NCBI GenBank assembly: GCA_026708085.1
Contig: JAPOVP010000083.1
Coordinates: 1 to 64,000, forward strand
Source: Caldilineaceae bacterium
GTDB taxonomy: Bacteria; Chloroflexota; Anaerolineae; Caldilineales; Caldilineaceae
DNA: 64,000 bases
Direction of reading: 5' to 3'
Shown: positions 36,843-46,380 of the stretch, piece by piece
How positions within the stretch are numbered: the stretch's first letter is position 1
Layout: each line of letters starts with the position of its first letter
The notes under the pieces: model-generated
What the model saw: the letters and a program-made list of their open reading frames with translations, nothing else
Databases searched by the model: none
Told to the model about the DNA's origin: nothing
Position numbers and translations under genes: made by a program

Positions 36843-37735
36843 GCTCTCCGCGGGAGCAGGGTTGGGCATCAATAAAGATTCTGGGCGTCCGCGTCGACTG
36901 CGTCGACTTCCAGCAAACCCTTGACGCAGTCAGCGGCTGGATCGCGCAAGCGCAGGCCGAAGAAAGAGCCAGGAGTCGTGAGAAGACTGAGAACACCGGT
37001 CTTTCCCCTGACAACCTTTCGGAAGATGAAATCAGCGGCGGGCAAACTCGCTCCTCACGCCTCGCTCCTCATTCCTCGCAGCCCACCCGCCAGGTCTGCA
37101 CCGTCAACCCCGAGTTCATCATGACCGCGCGCCGCCACCCCGCCTTCGCCCAGGCGCTCGCAGCCGCCGATCTCTGTACGCCCGATGGTGTCGGCGTCCT
37201 CTGGGCCGCACGCCGTGCCGGTGTACGCCTGAACGAACGCGTAACCGGCTCCGACGGCATATACCACATCTGCGAACGGGCCGCCGCCCAAGGATGGCGT
37301 ATCTTTTTCCTCGGCGCCGCCCCCGGTATCGCCAAGCGCGCCGCCGCCGAACTGGCCCGCCTCTATCCCGGCCTGTCCGTTGCCGGCACTCACGCCGGCT
37401 CGCCCGCCGCCTCAGACTGGCCAGAAATCCGCCAGCGCCTGACCGCGGCCCAAGCCGACCTGCTCTTCGTCGCCTACGGACATCCCCGTCAGGATATCTG
37501 GATTCACCAACACAGAGAGGAGTTGCCTGTCGCCGTCGCCCTCGGCATCGGCGGCGCCTTCGACTTCGTCGCCGGCACTGCCCCCCGCGCCCCGCACTGG
37601 CTACGCCGTCTCGGACTCGAGTGGCTTTACCGCCTCGCCCGCCAACCATGGCGCTGGCGCCGCATGGCCGCCCTGCCCCTGTTCGTACTGCTTGTCCTGC
37701 TGCAATGGGCCCGGCGGCGGCCGGCAAACGAATAG
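36839..37735 (+). CDS. WecG/TagA/CpsF family glycosyltransferase (GT26)
   Basis: 298-aa GT26 enzyme, adding an N-acetyl-mannosamine-type sugar to a lipid-linked acceptor in this family. ATG 36839 overlaps the stop of the GT4 gene (ATGA). Motifs are ILGVRVDCVDFQQTL at the start, VNPEFIMTARRHPAF, TPDGVGVLWAARRAG, FAYGHPRQDIW-like LFVAYGHPRQDIW, and GAFDFVAGTAPRAPHWLRRLGLEW. Between the first strand and VNPEF lies an extra charged segment (about residues 41-80) encoded by period-7 DNA (37046-37080 and its left flank), not expected in the family. The C-terminus has one hydrophobic stretch. Confidence 0.9.
   Translation: MSSPREQGWASIKILGVRVDCVDFQQTLDAVSGWIAQAQAEERARSREKTENTGLSPDNLSEDEISGGQTRSSRLAPHSSQPTRQVCTVNPEFIMTARRHPAFAQALAAADLCTPDGVGVLWAARRAGVRLNERVTGSDGIYHICERAAAQGWRIFFLGAAPGIAKRAAAELARLYPGLSVAGTHAGSPAASDWPEIRQRLTAAQADLLFVAYGHPRQDIWIHQHREELPVAVALGIGGAFDFVAGTAPRAPHWLRRLGLEWLYRLARQPWRWRRMAALPLFVLLVLLQWARRRPANE
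37046..37080. repeat. Period-7 tract inside the GT26 gene
   Basis: Five heptamers (ACTCGCT CCTCACG CCTCGCT CCTCATT CCTCGCA) are read in frame as an S-R-L-A-P-H-S-S-type linker. The region to the left (36973 onward, AGTCGTG AGAAGAC TGAGAAC) has the same period. Confidence 0.7.
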
Positions 37736-37790
37736 CGCCACCCCCTGGTGAGCCCCCCCGCCGGCGAAAAACCCGATCCCCCCAGACCCC

Positions 37791-38576
37791 CTATTCGATA
37801 TAATCCGGGTCCCCTCGGACAAGGCCTTCCATTCCAGGCGGGATGTCACCAGTAAACTGGTTGCCGGTGAGATCAAACTCCGTCAGGTCGGGTAGCTTTG
37901 CCAGGTCGGGCGGGATCCTACCCGTCAATCGGTTATCGGCCACATACAGACTTGACAGTTTGGTCAGATTGCACAGTTCAGATGGCAACGCCCCTTCCAG
38001 TTGGTTGCTAGACAGTTCCAGCACTTCCAGGTCGGTAAGTTCACCCAGTTCGGGCGGGACGGATCCCGAAAGCTCGTTGTTATAGAAACTTAAGAGGTAC
38101 AATTTGGACAGTTGGCCGAGAGCCGGCGGTATGGGACCCGTCAGTCTGTTGTTTCCAAGATCCAGCTCGCATAGCTCAGAGAGCCTGCCCAATGCGGGCG
38201 GAATCGCCCCTGTCAGGCGGTTGCCGCTGAGACGCAGGACTTCCAGATTCCTGCATCGACCTAACGCCGGGGGTATGAGTCCGGTAAGTTGGTTGCCGTC
38301 AAGCTCCAACCAGTGCAACGCGGACAGTCTGGCCAGTTCAGCGGGAATCCTTCCGGCTAGCATCAGCCACGTCAGGTTCAAACCAATTACACGCAGCACT
38401 TTCTCCTCTGGGTCGGTGGCGACGCCTGCCCACTCGCTCACCGGCACGCGTCTATCCCAGTTCAACACGCCATTTCTGTCTAGCGTGCCCTTTACCCTCA
38501 GGAGGATGTCAAAGTCCCCTGACTGTCGGGGATGCGTTCCTTTACGCTTCCCTTGCCCTCTTCTTTGTTCGCTCAT
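37791..38576 (-). CDS. Leucine-rich repeat protein of the plant-type (24-residue) class
   Basis: 261 aa. Seven consecutive 24-residue repeats occupy about residues 82-250, following LxxLxxLxLxxNxLTGxIPPx (for example LEVLRLSGNRLTGAIPPA). A degenerate repeat and an N-terminal cap come first (LLRVKGTLDRNGVLNW ... WAGVATD) that looks like the cap of plant LRR receptors. No signal peptide or membrane helix is present, and the start is very basic (SEQRRGQGKRKGTH), so the protein appears cytosolic. Function is probably protein binding. It is alone; the downstream neighbour converges on it. Confidence 0.88.
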   Translation of the reverse strand: MSEQRRGQGKRKGTHPRQSGDFDILLRVKGTLDRNGVLNWDRRVPVSEWAGVATDPEEKVLRVIGLNLTWLMLAGRIPAELARLSALHWLELDGNQLTGLIPPALGRCRNLEVLRLSGNRLTGAIPPALGRLSELCELDLGNNRLTGPIPPALGQLSKLYLLSFYNNELSGSVPPELGELTDLEVLELSSNQLEGALPSELCNLTKLSSLYVADNRLTGRIPPDLAKLPDLTEFDLTGNQFTGDIPPGMEGLVRGDPDYIE

Positions 38577-39019
38577 GTTCCTGCTTGCCCCTGCTTCAGT
38601 TCATCTACCGCGCTCTCGCTCCCCGCTGGCCTTACAACGCCACTGTGAATCGAGGTCCGCCGGTCAGTTGTGGACTGCCGCGTACCCCCGCCTTCCCTGG
38701 TTCCCGCAAATTGCCAGGCACAGAGGAGTTTCCTCCCGACAGTCGGTTCGCTGCAATGTACAGAATCAATGTACAGAATACTGTGCCCGCGAGCCCGTGC
38801 AAACTGTCCGCAGTCGCCTCCCGTCGGCTGGTCGCCCTGGAGTAGAAATGCACCATTCCTGAGATGGCCCCAATCACAGCCTCGCCCCTCTTGTCGAACA
38901 GTTTGGTCGATTTCGACAAGAGCCCGGCACGCGAAAAAAACTCGAAATGGCGAATGCAGTTTACATATGGCGAGAGGATGCCTGCCATCTGCCTTCCACG
39001 CGTATGTCATCGCCGCCGC
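38577..39019. other. 443-base intergenic region
   Basis: Several overlapping ORFs on both strands (for example 145 and 118 aa on the minus strand) show no family resemblance and conflict with each other. I regard them as chance. No strong hairpin is seen. Confidence 0.4.
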
Positions 39020-40363
39020 TCACTCCAACCACGCCGCGACCTGCTCCCCAACCCGCGCCACCGCGCTCGCGCCGTCCTGCTCGCCCGTCAGCACCCGGTT
39101 CACCTCAATAAAATAGACCAGCGAAATCTCAGTGTAATACCCACCCGTCATCGCCGCCGGCCGCGCCACCGCGTGCTCGGCCAGGCTCTCCGCGATCTGC
39201 GCCGCCGCCGGGATGCGCGCCTTCACATCCCCGTCTTCATACAGCACTGCGATCCCCGGCGGCGTACCGTCCGCCAGCGCCCGCCGCCGCTGCGCCCTCG
39301 CGTCCGTAAGACAGCGGGCCGCATCCGCCGCCGTATCCTTGTACCGGCTGTAACGGCTGACGCCAATCTGCTGCCCCCCAACTACGCTCGCATGTCGCCC
39401 CTCCGTGCCCTCCCCTCTGGGCAAACGCGTCACGCCAAACCGGTCGCGGATCGGGCTGTCCTCCGCCTGACCCAGCCCGTACGCATACGGCCAGTTGCGC
39501 ATGAAAGCCGCATTGCCATTCTGGAACTGCCAGCGCGCATCCTCCTCCTGGAAGACCGTCACCGACTCCGGGCTGATCGCGCCCACCCACGCTGCCGCCC
39601 TGTCAAGCGCACCGGCCGCGACGTCGTCCAAAGCCAACCGCCCCTCCGCATCCACGATCAGGCCGCCCCCCATACTCGCCTGCCACTCCAGCGCATTGAC
39701 CGTCAGACCCTCGTACACATTCCCCTGCCACACGTACCCCCAGAACTCCGCATTTTCGCCCCGCTCCCCCGCCTGAATCGCTGCCGCCATCTCCTCAAGC
39801 TCGCTCCACGTATCCGGCGGCGCCTCGAACCCGTACTTCTCCAGCAGGTCCGTCCGGTAGTAGAGCAGCCCGACGTCGCCCATCTGCGGCAACCCGACCA
39901 GCGCCTCGCCCACGCTGTTGTTCTCCAGGTAGATCGGGAAATACTGGCCGCGCTCCTCCGCCGTCAGATGCGGGTTCAGATCCAGTAAATGCGGCGCCAG
40001 CGTCCCCGACCAGACGACGTCAAAGTCGATCAGGTCGATGTCGTCCGATTCCGCCGGCAGAAACTGCAGATAAAGCCCCAACCGGTCCACCGGATTGGCC
40101 GGCGCCGGCAGCAGCTCGATTGCAATCCCGACCTCCTTGCCGCAGCGCGCAACGAGCTCCCTGTCCACCGGCCGCACAAAGGCCGGCCCCATCCAGCGCA
40201 AAATCGGCCTCGGCGGCGTCACCGCCACCGTCTCCACCGCCACCGCCGCCACGCCGTCATCCCCGCCGCAGCCCGCATACAGCAGCCCCGCGCCCAGCAG
40301 CAGCAAAAGGAAGAGGGTTCGGCTGGCCGCCCTTCTGCCTCCCATCCTTATCATCTGAACCAC
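39020..40363 (-). CDS. Extracellular solute-binding lipoprotein (family 1)
   Basis: 447-aa ABC-type binding protein for sugars or related solutes. An N-terminal signal (RTLFLLLLLGAGLLYAGCGG) ends in a lipobox-like site with cysteine at about residue 32. Typical family-1 features follow: DLIDFDVVWSGTLAPHLLDL, YYRTDLLEKYGFEAPPDTWSELEEMA, and NGNAAFMRNWPYAYGLGQ. No permease or ATPase is adjacent, so it is either an orphan or works with a transporter elsewhere. Several short in-frame methionines at the start leave the exact start uncertain. Confidence 0.88.
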   Translation of the reverse strand: MVQMIRMGGRRAASRTLFLLLLLGAGLLYAGCGGDDGVAAVAVETVAVTPPRPILRWMGPAFVRPVDRELVARCGKEVGIAIELLPAPANPVDRLGLYLQFLPAESDDIDLIDFDVVWSGTLAPHLLDLNPHLTAEERGQYFPIYLENNSVGEALVGLPQMGDVGLLYYRTDLLEKYGFEAPPDTWSELEEMAAAIQAGERGENAEFWGYVWQGNVYEGLTVNALEWQASMGGGLIVDAEGRLALDDVAAGALDRAAAWVGAISPESVTVFQEEDARWQFQNGNAAFMRNWPYAYGLGQAEDSPIRDRFGVTRLPRGEGTEGRHASVVGGQQIGVSRYSRYKDTAADAARCLTDARAQRRRALADGTPPGIAVLYEDGDVKARIPAAAQIAESLAEHAVARPAAMTGGYYTEISLVYFIEVNRVLTGEQDGASAVARVGEQVAAWLE

Positions 40364-40486
40364 AGCATAAGTCCAATAATCATTCGCAATCCTCTACGCC
40401 AAATGCAACCGCAGAGGCCGCTCCACACCGGAATTCGTCTTACCGGCGACTGATTCCTCCTCAACTGCCGCTTATGGGCGAAGGCG

Positions 40487-40640
40487 TCACTCTCTTCTCT
40501 CTCCTCACTTCCCTCCCTCTCTCCTCGATTTTCTGGGCGGTCGGGCCTTCGGCCCTCCCCTGTGCGGGGGCGGAGCCCCCGCAACGCCCCCGGTCTAGCT
40601 CGCGTCGCAGCCAGTGTGCGGGCAATTCGACTTTGGCGGC
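40487..40640 (+). repeat. Heptamer tract plus hairpin repeat, copy C
   Basis: A C/T-rich period-7 tract (TCACTCT CTTCTCT CTCCTCA CTTCCCT CCCTCTC TCCTCGA TTTTCTG) leads into GGCGGTCGGGCC-TTC-GGCCC and the hairpin GCGGGGGC-GGA-GCCCCCGC, then CAACGCCCC. It also shares the following segment with copies A and D (CTCGCGTCG-AGCCAGTG-GGGCAAT-CGA). Only the loop differs from copies A and D (GGA for TCC). Confidence 0.82.
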
Positions 40641-40683
40641 CCGCGGCCAAACACCTAATTCCATACGAAGGAAGCTACTAAAA

Positions 40684-40711
40684 ACTGAAAACTGAAAACT
40701 AAAAACTCAAA
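40684..40711. repeat. Period-7 tract overlapping a gene end
   Basis: ACTGAAA ACTGAAA ACTAAAA ACTCAAA lies across the stop codon of the 921-aa gene. The last residues (FLSF) and the TAG stop are read from the tract. Confidence 0.75.
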
Positions 40712-43464
40712 AAGGAAACCGCCGCCGCCTCACCCGCCGCCAGCTCAACCTCCGCACTGACCGCCAGCTCCGGGCAGTGGACCAGGTACGCGCCCGGCGG
40801 AAATGGCCCGAACTCGGCGCGGTAGGACGGCTCCGACTCCCCGGCCTCGCTTGCCTCCAGCTCCTCCATGCCGCCGCCAGCACCCGTCACGATGATCGTC
40901 AGGTCGTGCCGCCCCGCCCACCGCACCAGGATCATCCCTGGTGTACCCGCGGCCGGCTGAATACGCGTCTGCCGGCGCCATCCCTCCTCCGACTGCCACA
41001 ATTGGATGCTCAGCCGGTCACCCGCGTCCAGGTGAATCCCCCGGCTGCCGAAACCCTCAGCGTAGAGGTCGTAGTCGCCGGCCGGCAGGCTGTCGAACCT
41101 GAACTCGCCCGAAGGTTCCACTTGCGTCACGTAGCGCTGCCCCTGCGCGTCCACCAGCGCCACCTGCCGCGAAGGCCGCGAGCCCCCCAACGGCTGCCTG
41201 GCGCGCGCAGAGGCGCCCGCCGTTCCTGGCTGCATCTCCCCTTGTAGACGCATTTCGCCCTGCAGCATCGCCGGATCCGGCAGCGCCGGCAGCGTCTCGT
41301 ACGGCAGCAGGATGAGATCGCAGCGGGGCTGGTTGCGCCCATCCAAAACAAGCGGGCGCGGCCAGTTCAGCAGCCGCCTCTGTTTCACATCCACATAATA
41401 TCTGCCGGCGGGCAGGCCTTTAAAAACATAGCCGCCCTCCTCGTCCACTTCCGCCAGGCGTTCACTCGGCCCCCCTCCCGGCTCCTCAGCCCGTAGCCGC
41501 ACAGTGCACCCTTGTCCGCCCTCCACGCTGCCGCTGATCGCCGACGCCCGCGGGGCGGCTCTCTTCTCATCATAAGAGTAGGCAAACAGCACTTTGGTCT
41601 CCACGCCCTCCTCGATGGAAACCTCGCAAGTCAGCGGCGTTGGACCGCTGTCCGGCAGCCCCAGCACCTCCAACCGGTAACTGCCGGCCGCCAGCGGACC
41701 CGTCTCGCACTGGGCTGTCCGCGCCTGGCTGCTACGCGCCAGCGGCACGACCCAACCCTTCTGGTCGCTGTCGCTGATGCGCAGCGCCGGTGGGCGCGTC
41801 CGCCGGCCCCCCTCTTCCGTCCCGCTCTCCGTACCTGTCGGATTCGGCATAAACTCCACGTCGCAGATCAACATGCCGTCATCCAACACGGGCCGCTTTT
41901 CGATCTCGAAACCCCATCCGTAAGCCGTCAGGTCGTAGGTCAACTCTTGGGCCGGTCCGAGATCGACTGCGTCTACACGGCTGCCCGCAGGTTCGATCAC
42001 CTCCAGGCTGTACCGGCCCGCCGGCAGATTCACAAAACGGTAGACGCCGCTCGTCCTGGCGATCGATTCATAAGCGAACCCGTCACTGTGCGTAAGCCGG
42101 ACCTGCGCGCCGGCCCCGCCCCGCACCTTGCCGCTCAACACGCCATCCCCCGTTGGCTGCAATCCGTAGCCCCTACTGGGAACGGGGACCTGACGTGAAC
42201 TCTCCTCTCGCCCTTCCCGCGCCCTCGGCCGTTTGGGCTCCGCCTTCAGCAGCGAAACGATCGGCAGCGTCGACCAGCCGAAAGTCTCCGCGACCGGAAC
42301 CGGTCCCGCCGGCAGCGAAAGCGGTTTCTCCTCTCCGGGTTCCTCGTCACTCTCTCCCCGCCTCTGCGGGCTGTACCAGGCGTTCTGCTCGTCTACCGAC
42401 CGTGATCCCTGCAGCGCCTCGTGCGCCAGCAGCCAGAAGGCCGTGCAGAAATAATAGTCCGGCGCCGGCGGCGTGCGGCGGCTCGTCCCCATCATCGCCC
42501 GGCAGATCTCCAACGTCTGCGCCGCATGCAGCGTCTGTGTCGTCCTCGGGTAGCGCGGGTCAGTGCTCTCATTCATCAAATAGCCGCTGGCCGTCGAAAG
42601 GATCGGCAGACTGCGGCCAGTCAACCGCTCCACGTCACCGTTCAAGCGTTCAAATGCCCGCCAATATACACCTTGCGCCGGCGCCTGACCTTCTGCCGGC
42701 ACAGCGCCCGCCTCCTCCCCCCGGCCGTCAGGCGCGTCGTCATCGGACCCGGCAGGTAGGTCACCACTGCTGTCCGCCGCCTGATGTCGCACGTCGTCGA
42801 CCCCCGCCGCCGGCCTCCCCTGCCACGCCTCCGCGGCCAGGGCCGCGTAAAACTCGCGCTCGGACGGCGCACCTCCGCTGCGGGCGTCACCGGGATAGTG
42901 CGGCGGACGGTTGCTCGAATAGTTGTGGATCGCCAGCCAGATCGGCTCGTCGAACAGCGCTTCGCCCCCGACGCGCGCGATCTCCTCCGCCAGCTGCCAG
43001 TCCCCCTCCGGCGTCAGCGCCGGAATCGCCGGCATCCCGCCCCGCTCCAGGATCGCCCCCATATTCGCCGCCGCCGCCCGCGCCGTCATCGCCAGCGCAT
43101 CCTCCGGCAGCCTCTCGCGTCCCCAGAAGGCGTCCCCGTCCGGCTCGCTGTCGAGTTCAAAGTAGCGCACACCGGCCTCGACCAGCCTCTCCACCTCCTC
43201 CAGTTCCGCGTCCGAGAGCCGCCCCGGTCCCGCTGCCCCCCGCACAATCTGAACGATCGGCATAATCTGCGCAGCCAGCAGCGCCCGCGACAGTTCCAGC
43301 GCACCGCGTTGGTCCGCAATCTTGACCCACTTCACACCTAGTGCCGTCAGTTCCTGCAGCCAGAACGTCTCCACCATCTCCGGCGCGGCCGCGCTCACGC
43401 CGGCGCACCAGTGGATGCCGATACCTGTGTCATCTGCAGGGCGGGGATAATCGTGCAACTCCAT
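40699..43464 (-). CDS. Large TIM-barrel glycosidase-like protein with carboxypeptidase-regulatory-like repeats
   Basis: 921 aa. Residues 1 to about 330 look like a GH-A-type beta/alpha barrel (LGVKWVKIADQRGAL, YFELDSEPDGDAFWGRERL, WLAIHNYSSNRPPHYPGD), with acidic residues in the expected strands but no specific family I can name. From about 420 onward there are three or more prealbumin-like repeats ending in LPAGRYSLEVI, LPAGRYYVDV and LPAGDYDLYAEG. No signal peptide is visible, odd for a multi-domain glycosidase. Low-complexity linkers (about residues 215-265 and 365-380) interrupt the barrel region. The stop codon falls in a heptamer tract. Confidence 0.72.
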   Translation of the reverse strand: MELHDYPRPADDTGIGIHWCAGVSAAAPEMVETFWLQELTALGVKWVKIADQRGALELSRALLAAQIMPIVQIVRGAAGPGRLSDAELEEVERLVEAGVRYFELDSEPDGDAFWGRERLPEDALAMTARAAAANMGAILERGGMPAIPALTPEGDWQLAEEIARVGGEALFDEPIWLAIHNYSSNRPPHYPGDARSGGAPSEREFYAALAAEAWQGRPAAGVDDVRHQAADSSGDLPAGSDDDAPDGRGEEAGAVPAEGQAPAQGVYWRAFERLNGDVERLTGRSLPILSTASGYLMNESTDPRYPRTTQTLHAAQTLEICRAMMGTSRRTPPAPDYYFCTAFWLLAHEALQGSRSVDEQNAWYSPQRRGESDEEPGEEKPLSLPAGPVPVAETFGWSTLPIVSLLKAEPKRPRAREGREESSRQVPVPSRGYGLQPTGDGVLSGKVRGGAGAQVRLTHSDGFAYESIARTSGVYRFVNLPAGRYSLEVIEPAGSRVDAVDLGPAQELTYDLTAYGWGFEIEKRPVLDDGMLICDVEFMPNPTGTESGTEEGGRRTRPPALRISDSDQKGWVVPLARSSQARTAQCETGPLAAGSYRLEVLGLPDSGPTPLTCEVSIEEGVETKVLFAYSYDEKRAAPRASAISGSVEGGQGCTVRLRAEEPGGGPSERLAEVDEEGGYVFKGLPAGRYYVDVKQRRLLNWPRPLVLDGRNQPRCDLILLPYETLPALPDPAMLQGEMRLQGEMQPGTAGASARARQPLGGSRPSRQVALVDAQGQRYVTQVEPSGEFRFDSLPAGDYDLYAEGFGSRGIHLDAGDRLSIQLWQSEEGWRRQTRIQPAAGTPGMILVRWAGRHDLTIIVTGAGGGMEELEASEAGESEPSYRAEFGPFPPGAYLVHCPELAVSAEVELAAGEAAAVSFLSF

Positions 43465-43860
43465 AAGCGGTCATTATACAGCCGTTCACAGACCGTGACT
43501 AGCATTCACCCCATTCAACATCAAGCCGCCGCCAACACGCTTTGCAGCGTTTGCACCTCCCGGCGGATTGTCTATCTACCCTATAGTACTGTAAACTAAG
43601 CCCGAATACCGTCCGATCCGGCAATTCGGATGCAGCGCTTTTCTGTTGAATCCCGTGTGAACTGCATAATTCGTCGCCGAAACCGACGACTTTGGAGCCT
43701 GGCGTACACGCTTTGCGCGCACTATGCGTCATAATCGAGTAATCTGCCCGCATTCCGCACCGCTCGGTCGGCTTGCATGGCCGCTGGGCGCATCCGCAAC
43801 CGCCGAAACTCTGCCGGCCCCGGACCGCTCGTCATGAACCACCGATAAAAGGAAAGCCCC
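43465..43860. other. 396-base intergenic region upstream of the moxR-like gene
   Basis: This divergent region between the 921-aa gene (-) and the MoxR gene (+) must hold both promoters. I see no convincing box pair, repeat or RNA structure. Confidence 0.4.
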
Positions 43861-44814
43861 ATGCAAGAAGTGCAAGACGTCGCCAAACGCATCATTGCCA
43901 ACGTCGAGCAGGTTATCATTGGCAAAGATCGGGAAGTCCGCATGACCGTGGTCGCCTTGCTATGCGAGGGTCACCTTCTCATCGAAGATGTGCCCGGAGT
44001 TGGCAAAACGATGCTGGCGCGCGCCATCGCCCGTACCGTCGGCAGCACCTATCGCCGCATTCAGTTCACGCCCGATATGCTGCCCAGCGATGTCACCGGC
44101 GTAAGCGTCTTCAATCAGAAAAATCTCGAATTCGAATTCCGGCCCGGGCCGATCATGGCCCAGATCGTACTGTCCGACGAGATCAACCGCGCCACCCCTA
44201 AAACTCAGTCCGCTCTTCTCGAAGCGATGGAGGAGCGCCAGGTAACCGTCGACGGCACAACCTATGACATGGCCCGCCCGTTTCTGGTGCTGGCCACCCA
44301 GAATCCCATCGAATATGAGGGCACCTTCCCCCTGCCCGAGGCCCAGGTTGACCGCTTCCTGATGCGCATCCGCCTCGGCTACCCTTTGAAGGCGCACGAG
44401 GTCAACATCCTCGGTCTGCAGGCCCTGACGCATCCCATCGATAATCTCGAAAGAACCGTCTCTGTCGAAGAGCTTTCCAAGGCCCAGGAGGCTGTGCGCG
44501 ACATGTATGTCGACGACAGCGTCAAGGAATATATCGTCGACCTCGTCGCCACAACCCGCGACCATCCCGACGTCTACCTTGGCGCCAGCCCTCGCGGCAG
44601 TCTGGCCCTCTTCCGCGCCGCCCGCGCCTGGGCCGCGATCGATGGACGCGAATACGTGCTGCCCGACGATATTAAACTCCTCGCCGAGGCGACGCTTGCT
44701 CACCGGCTCATCGTCAGCCCCTCCGCCCGCATCAAAAATGTGGACGCCGCTCAGATAATTGAGGACGCGCTTGCACATACACCCGTGCCCGGCAGCCGCG
44801 TAAGAGCCAGCTGA
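43861..44814 (+). CDS. MoxR-family AAA+ ATPase
   Basis: 317-aa AAA+ chaperone-like ATPase. Walker A is [17 protein letters not shown] (about residue 42), Walker B and sensor region [30 protein letters not shown], and the MoxR signature [34 protein letters not shown] precedes the ATG. MoxR ATPases are nearly always paired with DUF58 proteins, as here (next gene, 123 bases on). They are thought to help assemble or activate metalloenzymes or surface proteins; the client here is unknown. Confidence 0.94.
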   Translation: MQEVQDVAKRIIANVEQVIIGKDREVRMTVVALLCEGHLLIEDVPGVGKTMLARAIARTVGSTYRRIQFTPDMLPSDVTGVSVFNQKNLEFEFRPGPIMAQIVLSDEINRATPKTQSALLEAMEERQVTVDGTTYDMARPFLVLATQNPIEYEGTFPLPEAQVDRFLMRIRLGYPLKAHEVNILGLQALTHPIDNLERTVSVEELSKAQEAVRDMYVDDSVKEYIVDLVATTRDHPDVYLGASPRGSLALFRAARAWAAIDGREYVLPDDIKLLAEATLAHRLIVSPSARIKNVDAAQIIEDALAHTPVPGSRVRAS

Positions 44815-44896
44815 ACGCCTATCGAAGTTTCCGTGTTTTCAGTCCATATCCCAGGTTGTTCGTCACCACGATGTGGCCACTGGCAGAATGACGCCA

Positions 44897-44931
44897 CAAA
44901 CTGAAAACTAGAAACTGAAAACCAAGAACTG
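44897..44931. repeat. Period-7 tract before the DUF58 gene
   Basis: CAAACTG AAAACTA GAAACTG AAAACCA AGAACTG ends six bases before the DUF58 start codon, so the usual ribosome-binding position is occupied by the tract and no good Shine-Dalgarno is seen. Confidence 0.72.
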
Positions 44932-44937
44932 CCGTCA

Positions 44938-46239
44938 ATGTCTTCACGCCTCATTTTCCTGATCGTCGCTCTCGTCGCCGCCTGGGGCTTCGCGCTCAAC
45001 AGTGGGCGCCCTCTCGCCTTCAACCTCGCCTACCTCATAAGCGGCATCCTCGCACTCAGCTATTTCTGGTCCTGGACCAGCACGCGCGCCATCCATATCA
45101 ATCGGCATACCCGTGCCCGCCGCAGCCAGGTCGGCCAGCACTTCGAAGAAAGCTTCGAAGTGCGCAATCACGGACGGCTTCCCAAACTGTGGCTCGAAGT
45201 GCGGGACTTCTCAACCGTCCCCTTCCATGGCGCCAGCCGCGTCGTCAGCCACCTCCAGGGTCGGGCCCACCATCGCTGGCAGGTGCGGACCTACTGCCAG
45301 CAGCGCGGCTACTACCGCCTCGGCCCCATGCGCCTCCTCAGCGGCGATCCCCTGGGCCTCTTCTCCATCGACCAGACGCTGAGCCAGACCAGCGACCTCA
45401 TCGTCTATCCGGCCACCGTCACTCTCTCCGCCTTTCAGCCGCCCGCCGCCGACCTGGCCGGCGGCGAAGCCCTGAACCGCCGCGCCCAGTACATCACCAC
45501 CAACGTCTCCGGCATCCGTGAATACGCCCCCGGCGACAGCTTCAACCGCATCCACTGGCTGTCCACCGCCCGCACCGGGCGCCTTATGACCAGAGAGTTC
45601 GAGCTGGACCCCTCAGCCGACATCTGGCTCTTTCTCGATCTCCACAGCCGCACCGCCCACAGCCTTCCGTGGCGACTGACGCCCCCGGAGGCCGGCGTTT
45701 TCGGCCTCAGCGGCCGCAGACGTGACGATGCTCTGCAGCTGGCCCCCAGCACACTCGAGTACGCCGTCACCGCCGCCGCCAGCATCGCCCGCTATTTCCT
45801 GCTGCGCAACCGCGCCGTCGGCCTCATTTGGCACGGCAGCCAGCGCTACCTCCTGCAGATCGATCGCGGCGAACGCCAGATGCGCAAGATGCTGGAAGCC
45901 CTCGCCGTCGTCTCCGCCGAGGGCAGCATCACCTTCGACCAGCTTGTCGTGACCGAGGGCGTGCGCCTCAATCGCAACGATATGATCCTGGCCATCACCG
46001 CAGACCCCGACCCCGCCTGGGTGCGCGCCCTGCGCGAAATCCGCCGCCGCGGCGTCCACAGCGTCGCCGTCGTCATCGACGGCTCCACCTTCGGCGGCCA
46101 GGAGTCCTACGCGGAGCTGACCCACGAACTCGCCCTCTCCAACATCCCCGCTTATCAGGTCCAGCGCGACGACGACATCGGCGCCGTCCTCGGCCGCCCC
46201 AACAACGGCGACCAGCGCCCCGAAATCGCCAGCCTCTAG
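44938..46239 (+). CDS. DUF58 domain protein (MoxR partner)
   Basis: 433 aa. Two N-terminal membrane helices (LIFLIVALVAAWGFALNSG; FNLAYLISGILALSYFWSW) are followed by a beta-rich region and the DUF58 motif GIREYAPGDSFNRIHWLSTARTGRLMTREFE (about residues 192-222). The C-terminal part has a vWA-like layout (DIWLFLDLHSR; AVVIDGSTFGG). It pairs with the upstream MoxR ATPase. In related clusters a vWA and a transglutaminase protein also follow; those are absent here, and the next genes are unrelated. Confidence 0.9.
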   Translation: MSSRLIFLIVALVAAWGFALNSGRPLAFNLAYLISGILALSYFWSWTSTRAIHINRHTRARRSQVGQHFEESFEVRNHGRLPKLWLEVRDFSTVPFHGASRVVSHLQGRAHHRWQVRTYCQQRGYYRLGPMRLLSGDPLGLFSIDQTLSQTSDLIVYPATVTLSAFQPPAADLAGGEALNRRAQYITTNVSGIREYAPGDSFNRIHWLSTARTGRLMTREFELDPSADIWLFLDLHSRTAHSLPWRLTPPEAGVFGLSGRRRDDALQLAPSTLEYAVTAAASIARYFLLRNRAVGLIWHGSQRYLLQIDRGERQMRKMLEALAVVSAEGSITFDQLVVTEGVRLNRNDMILAITADPDPAWVRALREIRRRGVHSVAVVIDGSTFGGQESYAELTHELALSNIPAYQVQRDDDIGAVLGRPNNGDQRPEIASL

Positions 46240-46380
46240 GGCAGAATCAGCCCAGCCCATCCCGCCTCAACCACAGCCCACAACACCAGCCACACAAGGC
46301 CCGCCCTCCAGCTTTCCGTGAATCAAAAAGAGCCGCTCCTGGCGGCCCCGCGTGAATCAAACCGCCGCGCAACAGCGGGG

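Noticed and set aside
38573-39010. 145-aa and 118-aa minus-strand ORFs next to the LRR gene
   Set aside because: They overlap each other in different frames and show no family features; no good ribosome site was seen.
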